A DNA stretch of 64,000 nt. Origin: Manis javanica. Lineage: Eukaryota; Chordata; Mammalia; Pholidota; Manidae. The DNA lies in the NCBI RefSeq assembly GCF_040802235.1, contig NC_133158.1:38320001-38384000 (forward strand), in the 5' to 3' direction. Shown piece after piece: positions 51,907 through 64,000 of this stretch. Under the pieces are notes generated by a model, which saw only the letters and a list, made by a program, of their open reading frames with translations, was not told where the DNA came from and did not search any database. Each line of letters opens with the position of its first letter. The first letter of the stretch is position 1. The position numbers and the translations under genes were made by a program.

Positions 51907-52398
51907 CAAGCATCTCCCACTTTCTGAAACTTTGAGTTATGCCACTTTGCTTTTGTTAAAGACCTACATCAGTACCTGTTTTCCCTGACTGAAAGAAATA
52001 TGACGAGGATTTTTGCTTTTACAAAAAAAGGTGAAAAGCAAAAATAGCATTCAGCATTTGCTTTGCAGTGAGCTGTTACATGGGCAGCACGCACGCTGAG
52101 TGTGAGAGTGGCCGTGTCCAGCCCCCTCCCTGGGAGTCACACTCAGCAGAGGCAGCAGGCCACTGGAGCTCTGAACTGGGTCTCTGAGCGTCTGTGCCTT
52201 ATCTCGACTTATTTTGTGTGTCCATTAGCAAGATGTGTCCCAAGGTATCATAAAAGCGTAAAAGAGATTATTTGTGCCTGGAATGCTAAAATAAAAATTT
52301 TCCATATAGAGAATGGGGATTGCTCCTTTGCTTTGTATCATTTTGGTTTACAAAAGGTTTCATATGTATGTTCTACTTTTGGATAGTGGAGAAACCTG
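51907..52398. mobile_element. Tigger-like MITE (TcMar) inserted at TA in an L1
   Basis: The 492-bp element is flanked by TA (51905-51906 and 52399-52400). It starts caagcatctcccactttctg and ends tggatagtggagaaacctg, which give imperfect terminal inverted repeats (cAggtttCTCC-type). L1 sequence is continuous once it is removed ('ccccatctgta' joined to 'ttttatttgctttt'). It has no transposase ORF. I recall related sequences (gagttatgccactttgctt) as human DNA transposon fossils but cannot name the subfamily. Confidence 0.8.
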
Positions 52399-53374
52399 TA
52401 TATTTTATTTGCTTTTCTTCTTTTATTGCATTAATGAGGTCTCCTGGTAAGGTGTTGAAAAGCAGAGGACATCTTTGCCTTGTTCCTGATCTTAGCAGGA
52501 AAGCATGATGTTAGCTTTAGGGTTTTATCAAGTCAAGGAAATTCTGCTGTATTCCTAATTTATTGAAAGTGTTTTTATGAAAGGGTGTTAGATTTTAGCA
52601 CATGCTTTTTCTGCATCTATTGATATGATCATGTGTTTTTTCTTCATTAGCTTGTTGATGTGACTGATTATATTAATTGATTTTTATATGTTGAATCAGC
52701 CTTGTATACCTGGGAAAATCCCACTTGGTCATGGTATATAATTCTTTATACATTGTTGAATTCAATTGATAATATTTTGCTGAGGGTTTTTACATCTATG
52801 TTTATGAGAGATGCTGGTCTGTGGAGTTAGAAGTACTCCCTCTGTTTCTACTGTCTGAAAGAGACGGTAGAGAATCGGTGTAGTTTCTTCCATAAACATG
52901 TGGTAGAACTCACCAGTAAAGTCATCTGGGTCTGGTGCTTTCTGCTTCAGAAGGTCATTAATTATTGGATCAATTTCCTTAATAGATAGACATATTCAGA
53001 TTATTTGTTGTATATATTTTTTAAGTGTTTATTTTATATATATATATATGTATGTACTTATTTACTGAGAAAGGGTGGCTGAGTTCATGGAAGTAAAATG
53101 TGTACAGACTGTGACTCCCTTGGAGATAAAACATCAGTGCTCTTTTGGCTGGTGCAGTTATGGAAGTGGCTCAGCTGGCCGATGACCGATGACCGACAGC
53201 ACCTCCAGGATTCCACCATGTACGTGTGTGTGTGTTCTTTTGTCAGGTTCTTGAAACCTGGCAGGTTGCCTGCTTCTCCCCAGCTCATCTCGTGCTGTCT
53301 CTGCTGCCTCCCAGCTTTCTGGGAGACAATCTTGCCCAAATGATGGTTTCACATCATTTTGGAGTCTCCTGCTA

Positions 53375-53700
53375 GGAGGGCAGGACATGGACTCTCAAGA
53401 ATATGGCTCCCCTGGGATGTCAAAGCCTTGGGCCAGCCTCTGCCTCAGGGCATTTGCACTTGTTTTCCTTTTGCATGGAGCCCTCATCCAACAGATCCAT
53501 GTGGCTTTCCCTTGCTCAGAAAGTGCCTGGCTCAAATGACTTTCCCCTGGATGCCTCCCCTGCCTTCTCCCATCTGCTTCAGACCCCTTACATCATTCTG
53601 TTTTCCAGCGAGCATGTGTCAGTACCTCCAAGTTGGATGTGTGGTCCTGTCTGTGGTTTGTCTTCCCCACTGAACATTAGCTCCGTGAGGCATGGCCTTG
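53375..53700 (+). repeat. L2 LINE 3' remnant
   Basis: L2 order is visible: 'cctcagggcatttgcacttg', 'catggagccctcatccaaca', 'atgcctcccctgccttctcc' and the signature 'cattagctccgtgaggcatg'. Confidence 0.75.
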
Positions 53701-54019
53701 CCTTATCCTTGCAGGGCGTGACCCGGGATGCACCAGAACCCACCCAGGGGGCATGTCCTTGGCGATGTCCCACCCTGGGTGCAGGCTGCTCCAGGGCAGG
53801 GAGGGGACCAGCCCTGTGTGGCTCCACCCACCTGACCCCTGTCCCCCTCCCAGGCTCCTGCCCCAGAGGACACGCCCTCTCCCTGGAGCCCTGAGGTCAG
53901 GGCCAAGGCTGTGGCAGGGGCCGCACTGCCTGGCTCCCAGTGTCTGTTGGCAGTCGCAGGATGACAGCCAGTGATGGAGCCCACCTCCACCCACCTGAGT
54001 GGTTCTGGCACAGGACCTA

Positions 54020-54303
<284 letters not shown>

Positions 54304-55287
54304 CTGTAGAGAGACATGGGGTCAGGGCAATGCTGCCCAGCCTGGGGCGCAGAGGTCTGGCGCTGGGTGTCCGACCCACCACAGTGCAGAGGTGGTGCTT
54401 CACCCTTCAGTGTGGTGGGCATCCTCCAACACTCGATAGAAAGACTGACCTCCCCAAAGAAGAGGTGACTCTGCCCACTGACTGCCTTTGGCTCCTCTTC
54501 TCTGGGCTCCAGCCTGTGGTCTGCCCTGCAGAATGTGGGCTTGCCAGCCCCTAATCACACATGCCAATCACTCTCTCTCTCTCAGGGCTCCCCATAGGGC
54601 TCTCCAGCCTTCCATCCCTCTGGTCCAAGGGGGTCCAGACTCCATGGGACAGGTCAGCACCCTGGCAGTGGCCCCGGAAGCAAATTCATAACAGCCATCT
54701 GAGTCTGTGGTCGGTGACCCCCACATTCACACACTGTGACTATGATTACCACCCTGGCCAGGGGCTGCAGGGGCCACCAGGGAACCTGGAACCCTGGCTG
54801 AGAAGGACAGCATCTGGACAGACTCCTGGCTATGTTGCTAATAGACAAAAGGGAGATGGTGCAGGGTCAGCAATCTTGTGACAGGAAGGATGGGTATAAA
54901 AGTCATCTTGGCCTGTATTTAAGTTGAATCATAAGGAGATGCCAGTACTGTTTTGACCACAAAAATAGCAACTTTATACAGTGCCCTTTGATTCTATGTG
55001 CCCGCCTGGCTGTCTATCCTTCACATTTGACTGTCCTCATTAGCACCCAAGGAGGCTACCTGGGCCTTAAGTTTACCAAATCAGATAGAAACAAACATTG
55101 AGAAATGCTTAGAAAACATCTTTGCAGGCTTAAGTCAGATGGCACACCCTCAGATTTGGGAACAGCCTCAGCTCATGCCCTCCCCCTCAGGAAGGCTTGG
55201 CCTGTCCAAAGTACCCTGGCCTGCAGCCATCATGGAGGGCTCCCCACTAAGCCCCAGATGCCTCCTTGGCCCGGCAAGCCCACTCAC
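54304..55287 (-). other. CFAP100: CFAP100 intron
   Basis: 1.0 kb from GTGAGT to CTCTACAG. No recognised repeat. Confidence 0.8.
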
Positions 55288-55414
55288 CCTTTGGAATCCA
55301 GCCCGCTAGCAGTGCTGGGCTGGCTGGCCTGCTGGGGGCTGATGTAGCTGCACTGGGCCTGCCCCAGCTGCACCATCTGCAGAAACTTTGAGGGCCTCTT
55401 TGGGCCCTGACCAT
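55288..55414 (-). CDS. CFAP100: CFAP100 coding exon (Gln/Ser/Pro linker)
   Basis: After a split Asp, the exon encodes GQGPKRPSKFLQMVQLGQAQ, then CSYISPQQASQPSTASGLDS and K. It aligns with human GQGTKKPWRFLQTMRLGRS and YLSSPQQGSQPSESSGGDS. Acceptor CTTCCAG|ATGGTC, donor AAAGG|GTGAGT. It is a low-complexity linker between coiled-coil blocks. Confidence 0.9.
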
Positions 55415-55489
55415 CTGGAAGAAGCAGAGGAATAGTTTCCATGTGCCCCAGCCCTGGCGGGGCCCCTCCAGCCTGGGGCAGCCTCGTAC

Positions 55490-55522
55490 CTTTAAAGCCT
55501 GACTTGCTCTTGGTCCCTAGGC
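55490..55522 (-). CDS. CFAP100: CFAP100 micro-exon (33 nt)
   Basis: It encodes LGTKSKSGFK flanked by split Gly and split Asp codons. Acceptor CTTATAG|GCCTAG, donor TTTAAAG|GTACGA. Phases match both neighbours. Human has a slightly longer GIKGKASSMWAKEG region here. It is in-frame skippable (33 nt). Confidence 0.8.
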
Positions 55523-56656
<1,134 letters not shown>

Positions 56657-56737
56657 CTTTTGATATTCATTATCTGGGTGGTCAGATCCCTGATCTCAGT
56701 GATCTTCTCCATCTTAGCTTTGGTCTCTTTCTCGGCG
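56657..56737 (-). CDS. CFAP100: CFAP100 coding exon (AEKETKAK...TQIMNIK)
   Basis: 81-nt exon: one base completes Thr, then [20 protein letters not shown] and QIMNIK, with AG of a split Ser. It equals human [20 protein letters not shown] and QIVNIKS. Acceptor CCCCCAG|CGCCG lies in a purine-poor tract. Donor AAAAG|GTACAG is followed directly by an L1 tail. Predicted coiled coil. An alternative donor-like CCG|GTAAGG sits on the far side of the L1 tail (56533). Confidence 0.93.
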
Positions 56738-56942
56738 CTGGGGGGTGGGGGCAGGGAGCCAATCGTAGACTGTTAAACTGGGGCGTCCACACTCCCTCAG
56801 GCCACGCTGGGGGTGGGGGAGCTGTCAGGGGTCTGGGTCACGGTCAGGGTGGGGGCAGGGCGGGGCGGGGCGTGTCCGGGCCGGGCAGGCCGGGCCGCAC
56901 ACGCCCGGGCCCCGTGCAGAGCGGCCTGAGGCCGCAGGCTCA

Positions 56943-57128
<186 letters not shown>

Positions 57129-57183
57129 TCACACTCCTCGCCGACGGCCCTGCTGCGTCCCCCGCGGGCGCGGCAGCGCCTAC

Positions 57184-57251
57184 CTGGATGAGAAATTCCT
57201 GGCGCTTCCGGTGGATGTAGTTGTTTATGTTTTCAGGGTCCCCCTTCATTT
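57184..57251 (-). CDS. CFAP100: CFAP100 coding exon (RKRQEFLIQ segment)
   Basis: 68-nt exon: AA completes Glu, then MKGDPENINNYIHRKRQEFL and IQ. Human equivalent is EPENMSGYIKQKRQMFLLQ. Acceptor CATTGCAG|AAATG, donor ATCCAG|GTAGGC in phase 0. Confidence 0.92.
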
Positions 57252-57828
57252 CTGCAATGAAAGGAGGGAGGCTCTGGGGGCGGAGGGCGGTGGGCGAGGG
57301 AGGGAGGACGGGCACCCAGCCAGTTAGTGCGGGGCCAGTCAGCCGCTCCTGCGGCAGGGCTCCGTCCCGAGTGAGCCCGGGGCCTTGGGACATAGAGCTC
57401 CGAGACCAGCAAAAGGAGCGAAGGCTCAGCTAATGTATTACACCCTCCAGGGTGGGGGCGGGGCCAGGTGGGAAGTCCTTTCATGTGTCCGCCTTGAGCC
57501 TCTCTTGCTGCTGCGCTCTTCTCACCTGGAATGAGACCGGACAACCCCCGCCCTGGAAGTACCACCCAACTGGACTTAATAAGGAAAATCCTTTTGGCCA
57601 GGACCGGAACGGCGCGGTGAGAAAAAATGGGGCAGTGTGATCTCTACTCGGGGTGCCCTATGCCCCCAGGGCCCAATTTGGGCAGCATCTAAGTCTAGAC
57701 TGCCAGGTTTAAACCGGTGGGAGGAAATTAAGGTAGGCATCTGGGCAGCCCTCCAGAGTGCAAGCAGAGGAGCAGCACAGCTGGGCCAACCACGAAGGCG
57801 ACCCCACGTCGGGGCCGGGGAGCGGCAC
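57252..57828 (-). other. CFAP100: CFAP100 intron
   Basis: 577 nt, GTGCCG to CATTGCAG. No repeat recognised. Confidence 0.8.
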
Positions 57829-58021
57829 CTCTGGTCACCGAGAGCTTCCAGGCCGTGTGGTCTTGGACGGCGCGCAGCCGCTCCGCCTCGGCGCGCACCT
57901 CCTGGTCCTCCGACTCGTCCTCCAGCTGCAGCTCGCGCCGCAGGCTGCTGTGCCTGGCCGACACCTTGAATGCGCAGGTCATCTTCTCGTGCACCCCCAG
58001 CAACTTGTTCTGCTCGCGCTC
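57829..58021 (-). CDS. CFAP100: CFAP100 coding exon (LRRELQLEDESED segment)
   Basis: 193-nt exon: EREQNKLLGVHEKMTCAFKV, then SARHSSLRRELQLEDESEDQ, then EVRAEAERLRAVQDHTAWKL and SVTR. It aligns with human [20 protein letters not shown] and [20 protein letters not shown]. Acceptor CCTCCAG|GAGCGC is phase 0. Donor ACCAGAG|GTGCCG is less canonical but keeps frame with the next exon. Confidence 0.93.
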
Positions 58022-58950
58022 CTGGAGGCGGGGGTGGGCGGGGTCGGGCAGGGCCAGCCTCCACCGACCCGCGCCGCGCCGGGACCAGTCTCCTCCCCTC
58101 TGCGTGGCCCGGCCCTAGGGTCGCGGGGGCTTGTCTTGGGGGAGGGTGTGCACACTTGGCCTGGAGCGGGTGCACACGCGGTGGTGACTTGCTAAATATG
58201 ACAACTGGAGGTTCAGGGAAAGTGGCTCAAACCCAAAACCCTGTTTGATCTGTGATTTCCATAGTCGGTACTGGCAGCCACGCGGTCGTTGGGGGCCTGC
58301 TCTTCTCCACCTATTCCCCACAGTGCTGGGGGCTCCCGCTGCCCACCCCAGGGCTGCAGAGCCCCACAGCCCTTCACTTGGGAGGGTCCCGGATGGGGGC
58401 GGGGCTCTGCCTCCCGGAGGCTTGATGGAGGCCTCTGGCTGCAGGGGCCCCCCAGCCCACCCGATCAGACAGGCCGCCCTGTGGACTCTCGCCTGGCCCT
58501 GGTACAGGCTTTTCCAGGGTCAGTTCTATTTCCGGCTGGCCCCTCCAGCTGCTAAAGAAGGCTGCTTCGGGACAAAGCTTCCGTACTGGGCGGAATAGAG
58601 CCTGAGGCCACTAGTCTGCACATCCGTGTATAGTAGCAAAGGCTGGGAAATGTCACCCGCCAGGGCCCCAGTGGCAGAAGACACTGCATTTAGAAGACAC
58701 TGGGTAGCTGCTCCGGGTCAGTATTTGGGGTGGGCTGGCAGTGGGGAGGGGTATGAGGTGGGGGACTGAGCTGGAAGTGGGATAGGATTGAGGTTGCAGG
58801 GCTTGGCTGGGTCACGGGAGGGGTGTGTTGTGTTTGGCACCGGGTGGGGGGGCTTTAGGAAGAAGTCAGAGGTGCCGGGTACCAGGGCTGGACTGGGAGA
58901 AGAAAATCAATCCTGTACCGGTGAGGCAGGAGAAAGGGCTCTAAGGAGAA

Positions 58951-58951
<1 letters not shown>

Positions 58952-58989
<38 letters not shown>

Positions 58990-58999
58990 AAGTGGAGAA

Positions 59000-59034
<35 letters not shown>

Positions 59035-59044
59035 AAGTGGAGAA

Positions 59045-59085
<41 letters not shown>

Positions 59086-59095
59086 AAGTGGAGAA

Positions 59096-59132
<37 letters not shown>

Positions 59133-59272
59133 AAGTGGAGAAAGGTGTGTGTGTGTGTGTGTCCCAAGGGCTCTAAGGAGAAAGGTTGTGTGTGTGTGTG
59201 TGTGTGTGTGTGTCCCAAGTGGAGAAAGGTGTGTGTGTGTGTGTGTGTGTCCCAAGGGCTCTAAGGAGAAAG

Positions 59273-59303
<31 letters not shown>

Positions 59304-59416
59304 AAGGGCTCTAAGGAGAAAGGTGTGTGTGTGTGTGTGTCCCAAGGGCTCTAAGGAGAAAGGTGTGTGTGTGTGTGTGTGTGTGTGTTTCTGTGGCCCA
59401 AGGTGTGTGTGTGTGG
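58952..59416. repeat. Compound (GT)n array with two alternating spacers
   Basis: Ten long GT blocks are separated by one of two spacers. The short is 'cccaagtggagaaagg', the long is 'cccaagggctctaaggagaaagg'. The spacer order along + is S S S S L S L L L. The block just before (58930-58951) carries 'agaaagggctctaaggagaa', which may be the seed of the long spacer. A terminal short GT run follows 'ctgtggcccaagg' at 59390-59416. Long frames in it (Cys-Val repeats and the reverse His-Thr repeats) are artefacts. Confidence 0.95.
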
Positions 59417-59831
59417 CCCATCCCGGTTACAGGTGGGAGGTGTTGGGGGGCTGGAGGACATGCCCTTGACCGTGGGTTGGGTTTGCAGTGGGAGCCGTGG
59501 CTCTAAGGTATCTTAGATGCTGAGCCCTGAGTTGAGGGGACAGAGTCAGCCCAGGAGGGAGCCTGGGACAGTGGCCATGCCTGGGCATTGGCAGTGTGTC
59601 CCAGAAACATGGCTGGTGCTGGCTACTTCCCAGTGGGGACGCCCGCCGGGTGCATCCTTTCTGAGCCTGGCTGCAGTGAGCCTCACTATCAGGGCTGTGG
59701 TAGGGATGGGCTGTCTGGACACTTGGGCTCCTGAGAGGGGGAGGCAAAATAGACTGTGCTGGGGCGCAGAGAAGGCAAGGGCCAGGGTCAGGGCTGGCCC
59801 CAGGACTGCCAGACCTGCTGAGGGTCACACA

Positions 59832-59833
<2 letters not shown>

Positions 59834-59865
<32 letters not shown>
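59834..59865. repeat. (TG)16 microsatellite
   Basis: Perfect TG run of about 32 bp in the same intron as the compound array. Confidence 0.95.
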
Positions 59866-59867
<2 letters not shown>

Positions 59868-60224
59868 CAGGGGGTTCTTGGGGGAGGTGAGAGGATCCCT
59901 GAGTCTGAGATGGGCATTGAAGTATGGGTAGTCTTAGGAGGGAATGGCATCTCACAGGCAGATGAAGGTGTGGTGTCCGAGGTTGTGACCGCAGCCCTCC
60001 AAGAAGCCCACCCTGACACAGGCCCATGAACAGTGGGGATGAACATGGGTGAGGCGGTGGGGCAGGTCAGATGTGAGAGAGGTAGGCAGTTTCTGCTGAT
60101 TTTATAGGAAATGGTGAGCTGTTGACTACTCTAGAGGCAGAGTCACCTGAGGAAAGTGCTCTTCTGAGAAGGGCAGTCTGGCTGCTGCTTATGTGAGGGA
60201 GGGGAGAAATGCGGGCAGGCCTCA

Positions 60225-60527
<303 letters not shown>

Positions 60528-60531
60528 TCAC

Positions 60532-60575
60532 CTGTCTGGTTTAACCTAGTGAGACTTGGCTTCTGGCCCTGGCAC
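60532..60575 (-). CDS. CFAP100: Possible CFAP100 upstream coding exon
   Basis: Candidate 44-nt exon between TCTTCCAG and ACAG|GTGAGT. With the next exon it would read CQGQKPSLTRLNQT and then a split Val. The donor is excellent and the phase (one base over) fits, but residue similarity to the human N-terminal segment (EENPKKQARKNEEHG) is weak. It may be chance. Confidence 0.3.
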
Positions 60576-61586
60576 CTGGAAGACACCTCAGGAACCCAGC
60601 CCCTCCTGTGTGTCAGAAATCTGTTACGTCCCTGACCCTCTGTCCTATCCCATTTCCAGTGTCGGGAGGGGACTCTACCCTCCACCTCTGCAGAGGAGGG
60701 ACAGGAGAGGAGGGAAGCAAGAGCTGTATGTAAATGTGGGGCCTGGTGGCAGGGGTCTGCTGATGCTGACCGGAGGCATCTGCCTACGGTGGCAGGGGGA
60801 TGGGGCAGGGCCAGGGATGGGAGGCAGTCTAGGTGCACAGGCTTTGTCTTTACAGGAGTCTTATTCTCCACAAGCCTCCCACAGTGAGCCTGCACTTTGG
60901 GGTGGAGGGTGAGGGTGAGGCTCAAAGTGTCTGAGGCCTGGGGAGGCACGGCAGGAATCTGGGGGGTGGGACCTGCCAAGGACCCCAATTCTGCCAATGC
61001 CCCCACCCCAGGTGGCAGGGAGGACAGAACCCAGAGGGCACCAAGCTGGGGGCTTAAAAATATGGTTGCTTTCTCCCTTTACCCTTGACTTAGTAGAAAC
61101 TCCATTCATTGTAAAAAAAAAAAACAAAAAACACTAAACAAAACAAAAAATTCTAGAAAGTAAGAGAGACTATTATTTAAAAAACTCTACTTTGATAACA
61201 TTTCTGGGGGTATTTTTTCTAGTACTTTCTCAGCACAGTTTTAATAATTTCATATCTTCCTTTAAAAATAAACAAACCACGTCACCACCAGCAGCTCCCT
61301 GTGAAATGGCTAATTCTTTGTGGGCCCTGTGAGCAGACATTAAGGGCTGTGGTATCGGCGTGCACTGACCAGGCATACGTAGTAGCCACAGCCGCCCTGG
61401 GCTTCCGCCCCGTGCCATCACTGACTGGCTCTTTGGAACCGATTTTCTGGAGGGAGGGTAGAGGCCAGGGGCTGGGAACAGTTTCCAGGCTTCAGAAACT
61501 TATGCTGACTGTCTTCCTAGAGGTCTGTCCCATTTTACACCCCCACCAGCAGAAACAAACAGGTCACCGCTAGAGGGATCAGAGAG

Positions 61587-62155
61587 TGTCAAAATGGCTC
61601 TGCACAATTTGCTGATTAATTACCGAGAGGAAAGGAGCTTTGCTCAGGGAAGCCTGGCTGCCTCTGCCTTACTCAAGCCATCAAAGAGAACATCAGTGCA
61701 AGTGAGAGGAGCTGGCATTACCCCTCCAGTTCGACCCCAGAACATCACTTGAGCATTCCTGCCTGGGACGCTTCGTCTACATCCCCCCGTGAAAATTTAT
61801 AAAGGGAAACCCCAGTAAGGTGGAGTCGGGAGCCCACGCCACTCCACATCAGTTACAGGAAGGAATCATCAGCTGCAGGTCCCCCCACAGGGAAAGCTGG
61901 ACACTGCATCTCCTAGGAGACCAGGGACTGGAGGCCGTCCTCACCCTGAGCCCCCCTGCCTTTCTCCAGGGCAGTTTTGTTCAGAACAATCCCTCCCAGC
62001 TCCTTCCTGCTCCATAAAACAATATTCTCCCACTTCTTTGGTTGGATTTGCCTATGGCTTTGCCTTAGCTTAACACATCCAGGATTGCAATCCTTTGCTA
62101 TTCCTGAATAAACCCATTTTTGTTGGTAAAATAACTTCTATTTTTAACACTGTCA
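61587..62155 (+). mobile_element. Probable solo LTR of an old endogenous retrovirus
   Basis: LTR-like layout: a promoter-like 'tttataaagggaaacccc' at 61797, then about 300 bp later 'caatcctttgctattcctga' with AATAAA near 62107 and a terminal 'aaaataacttctatttttaa'. The boundaries (TG at 61587, CA at 62155) are guesses and no clear target duplication is seen. No coding region is attached. Family not named. Confidence 0.5.
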
Positions 62156-63124
62156 TGAAGAGGGGTTGGAAGCCCAAAGTCATAGGCATTCTACAAAATC
62201 TTTGTACTATTCTTCCAACTTTTCTGTAAGAATCAAATCCTGTCAAAATATTTCAAGACGTGAGCTATGGTCAGAGTGAGAATATAGGCAGATCATGTGC
62301 CCCTCGGCCCCCCAGATGGGAGGAGGTCAGCCAGGGCCTCCAGGCAGAAACCAGCCTGGCTTCTGGAGGAGGGGCTGACCTGTGTGTGGGAGAGATGGCT
62401 CAGCACAGCCCAAGGTCCATCAGGGACCTGTGGACAAGAAGGACAGGTGGGACAAGGTTCACGCAGCACGGCACAGAAAGGGGGCTGTTACAGGCCTTGT
62501 GCGGTTTGGTTAGGAGAGGGGACCTTATCCCATGCCTAATAACGATTTCCCTTTCCGCTCTTTGGTTCTGACAGAGAGATTCTGGAAGGGATGGCCCAAA
62601 GGCCTGGCTGTCAGCTGCACAAGGCCAGGGAGGTGGCTAGGGATGGTGAACCCAGACAGGGCCTTCCTCCTCCACGAGGCCAACCCCACACCCCAGAAAT
62701 GACATAACGTACATTTAGAAATCACAGGCAGCTCTGGGCAGAAGGGATGGGGCTGGTAGAGGAGAAGAGTTAGGAAGCTTTAGAAGAAGGAAGGCAGATG
62801 GGGTGGGGTCAAGGGGCGTGGGGGAAGGGGTGGCTCTGGGCAGCCGAAATGGGGCAGAAGGGGCAGGACAGAGTTGCCATGGCCAGTCCCCTCCTCGTGT
62901 CCTCACCCCACTCCCTCCCTCCCTGTTCCTGGCCAGCTACCCAGGGCAGAGGCATGTGCGCTAAATTTAGAACCATGAGACTGAGCTGAGTCGGGCAGGC
63001 GGGGGCAGTCAGAGCCTTAATGCCCCCAAACTGGACAGTGGTGTGAATGTGCCACACGTCCTGTGTCTCCACCAAAAAGAGTATGAGAGTTCGCAAACAC
63101 GGGCCGACTGAGGACTGTATGGGA

Positions 63125-63240
63125 CCTGATTTCCATAACAACCCCATGAAGTGGGAATTATTGTTGCCCCCAGTAAGGAAACTGAGGCACAGAGGGGTAA
63201 GAGGCTCACCCGAAGCCATAGAGCTGTATGTAGCTAAGTG
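63125..63240 (-). repeat. MIR SINE
   Basis: Strong reverse MIR core: 'ataacaaccccatgaagtgg', 'aattattgttgcccccagta', 'aggaaactgaggcacagagg' and 'ggtaagaggctcacccgaag'. Confidence 0.85.
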
Positions 63241-63556
63241 GAGATGGGCTTCTGCAAACAAATTACATTTATAATCAGCTGAGTAGGGAATGCTTGCTAT
63301 TGATGTGAAGATAATCATGTGTCATGTGAAGGTGAGCCCACAACTGCAAATGGCATTTGGAGCAAATCATTCCAGAAATGCAAAGTCTGTTTAACATTGC
63401 AATCAGCGGTGTAACACACCCCATTAACAGAACAAGGGAGGAAATACCCTTGCAAGGGGTGCAGTAAAAGGATTTGATAACATTCAAAACTTATTTGGAA
63501 TAAAGTCTTAGCAACTTAGTTTTAGAAGGGGACTTACCCAATCTGATAAAGGGAAA

Positions 63557-64000
63557 TATGGGGAGCTGAGTAATGGCCCCCAAAGATGTTGCACCCTAAA
63601 TCCCAAACCTGTAACTATACATAGTAAAGGGGCCTTTGCAGACATGATTAAGGACTCTGAGATGAGAGATGATTCTGGATTATCCAGATGGGCCTGAAAT
63701 AATCACGAAGGTCCTTATGAGAGAGAGGCGGGAGGGTCCGAAGCGAAATGAAGAGGTGTGACAACAGAAGCAGAGGCTGGAAGATGCTGCTGGCTTTGGA
63801 GATGGAGGAAAGGACCGTGAGCCAAGGGACGCAGGCGGCCTCCGGGAGCTGAAAAGGAAAGGGACAGATCCCACCCTCCAGCCTCCTGAAGAACACAGCC
63901 CTGTGGACACTTGATCCTAGCCCATTTCAGATCTTTGATCTCCAGAACTGTAAGACAGTAGAGTTGTGTTGTTTTAAGCCACTGACTGTATTTCTGGCGA
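63557..64000 (+). mobile_element. MLT1-type LTR (ERVL-MaLR), cut by window edge
   Basis: MLT1 landmarks in order: 'gagtaatggcccccaaagat', 'ggcctttgcagacatgatta', 'ggattatccagatgggcctg', 'aggtccttatgagagagagg', 'gctggctttggagatggagg' and 'tctccagaactgtaagacag', ending in 'gttttaagccactgactgta'. The last bases of the LTR lie beyond the window. Confidence 0.88.

Larger units (their letters stand above)
49776..53030 (-). mobile_element. Old L1, 3' end and ORF2, interrupted by a DNA transposon
   Basis: Antisense L1. On +, the 3' end is at 49776 ('agtagacttcatttttaaaa'). The minus strand encodes ORF2 pieces such as CWQECKMAQPLWKTVWQFL (50341-50595) and SHYSKVTKYVSIQKSITFLY with RPRTANTILKGKSKIGGLTL (51334-51861). 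RT upstream parts continue to about 53030 ('ttgtatacctgggaaaatcc', 'aaggtcattaattattggat'). Frames are broken. It shares CFAP100 orientation. The element is split cleanly at 51905 by a TA-flanked insert. Confidence 0.85.
60576..63556 (-). other. CFAP100 5' region, no confident exon
   Basis: The first coding exon and promoter of CFAP100 were not found. The stretch holds an A-rich run (61110-61150), a probable LTR (61587-62155), a MIR (63125-63240) and otherwise unassigned sequence. The 256-codon minus-strand frame at 60236-61006 overlaps the exon at 60240 but in a different reading frame for most of its length. Confidence 0.6.

Noticed and set aside
58952..59416. CRISPR-like regular repeat-spacer layout
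   Set aside because: The repeated part is a simple dinucleotide run and the spacers are two recurring sequences, in a vertebrate intron.
58788..59469. Long open frames of Cys-Val repeats (and reverse His-Thr repeats)
   Set aside because: They are translations of the (GT)n array. A GT dinucleotide repeat has no stop in these frames, so length carries no coding evidence.

Overview
This is nuclear DNA of a placental mammal. It has spliced vertebrate genes, L1, L2, MIR, MaLR and Tigger repeats, and no prokaryotic gene organisation. I see no Alu, B1, Bov-tA, CAN or ERE-type SINE. The youngest repeat is an L1 family with a G-run-rich 3' UTR, present as one near full-length copy and two 3' stubs. 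A laurasiatherian with few recent SINEs, perhaps a pangolin, would fit, but I cannot prove the species from sequence alone.

Two protein-coding genes fill the window, tail to tail. ZXDC (+ strand, C2H2 zinc-finger transcription factor) enters from the left edge. Its last six coding exons lie at 2084-27371, with a poly(A) signal at 28790. CFAP100 (- strand, axonemal coiled-coil protein of the inner-dynein-arm MIA complex) has 14 exons between 60340 and 29198, with a poly(A) signal at 29092-29097. Its extreme N-terminus was not found with confidence. All splice phases agree across both reconstructed genes, giving about 428 C-terminal residues of ZXDC and about 566 of CFAP100. The same convergent order is known at human 3q21.3. 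The two poly(A) signals are about 300 bp apart.

The introns hold most of the unusual structure. The 16.7 kb ZXDC intron (7864-24528) carries a 3'-truncated young L1, a Tigger1-like MITE, degraded LINEs and a 36-bp minisatellite that ends 56 bp before an exon. The 21.4 kb CFAP100 intron (32616-54020) is a transposon graveyard. An ancient full-length L1 (34901-47640) has been split by an older L1 3' fragment, an unclassified 0.3 kb insert and a 5.9 kb younger L1 with a visible 15-bp target-site duplication. Next to it an antisense L1 carries a precise TA-flanked Tigger-like element and a 21-bp perfect inverted repeat, and an MLT1 LTR with a 5-bp duplication sits in an L1 fragment.

Right of 54 kb the CFAP100 exons are compact and cross a CpG-rich block. 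An L1 tail lies a few bases past one splice donor. A (GT)n array with two alternating spacers follows in the first reconstructed intron, and LTR remnants lie in the 5' region. I found no operon, CRISPR array, tRNA or rRNA, and no previously undescribed gene system. The notable observations are the nested insertions, the splice-site-adjacent L1 and the structured repeats.
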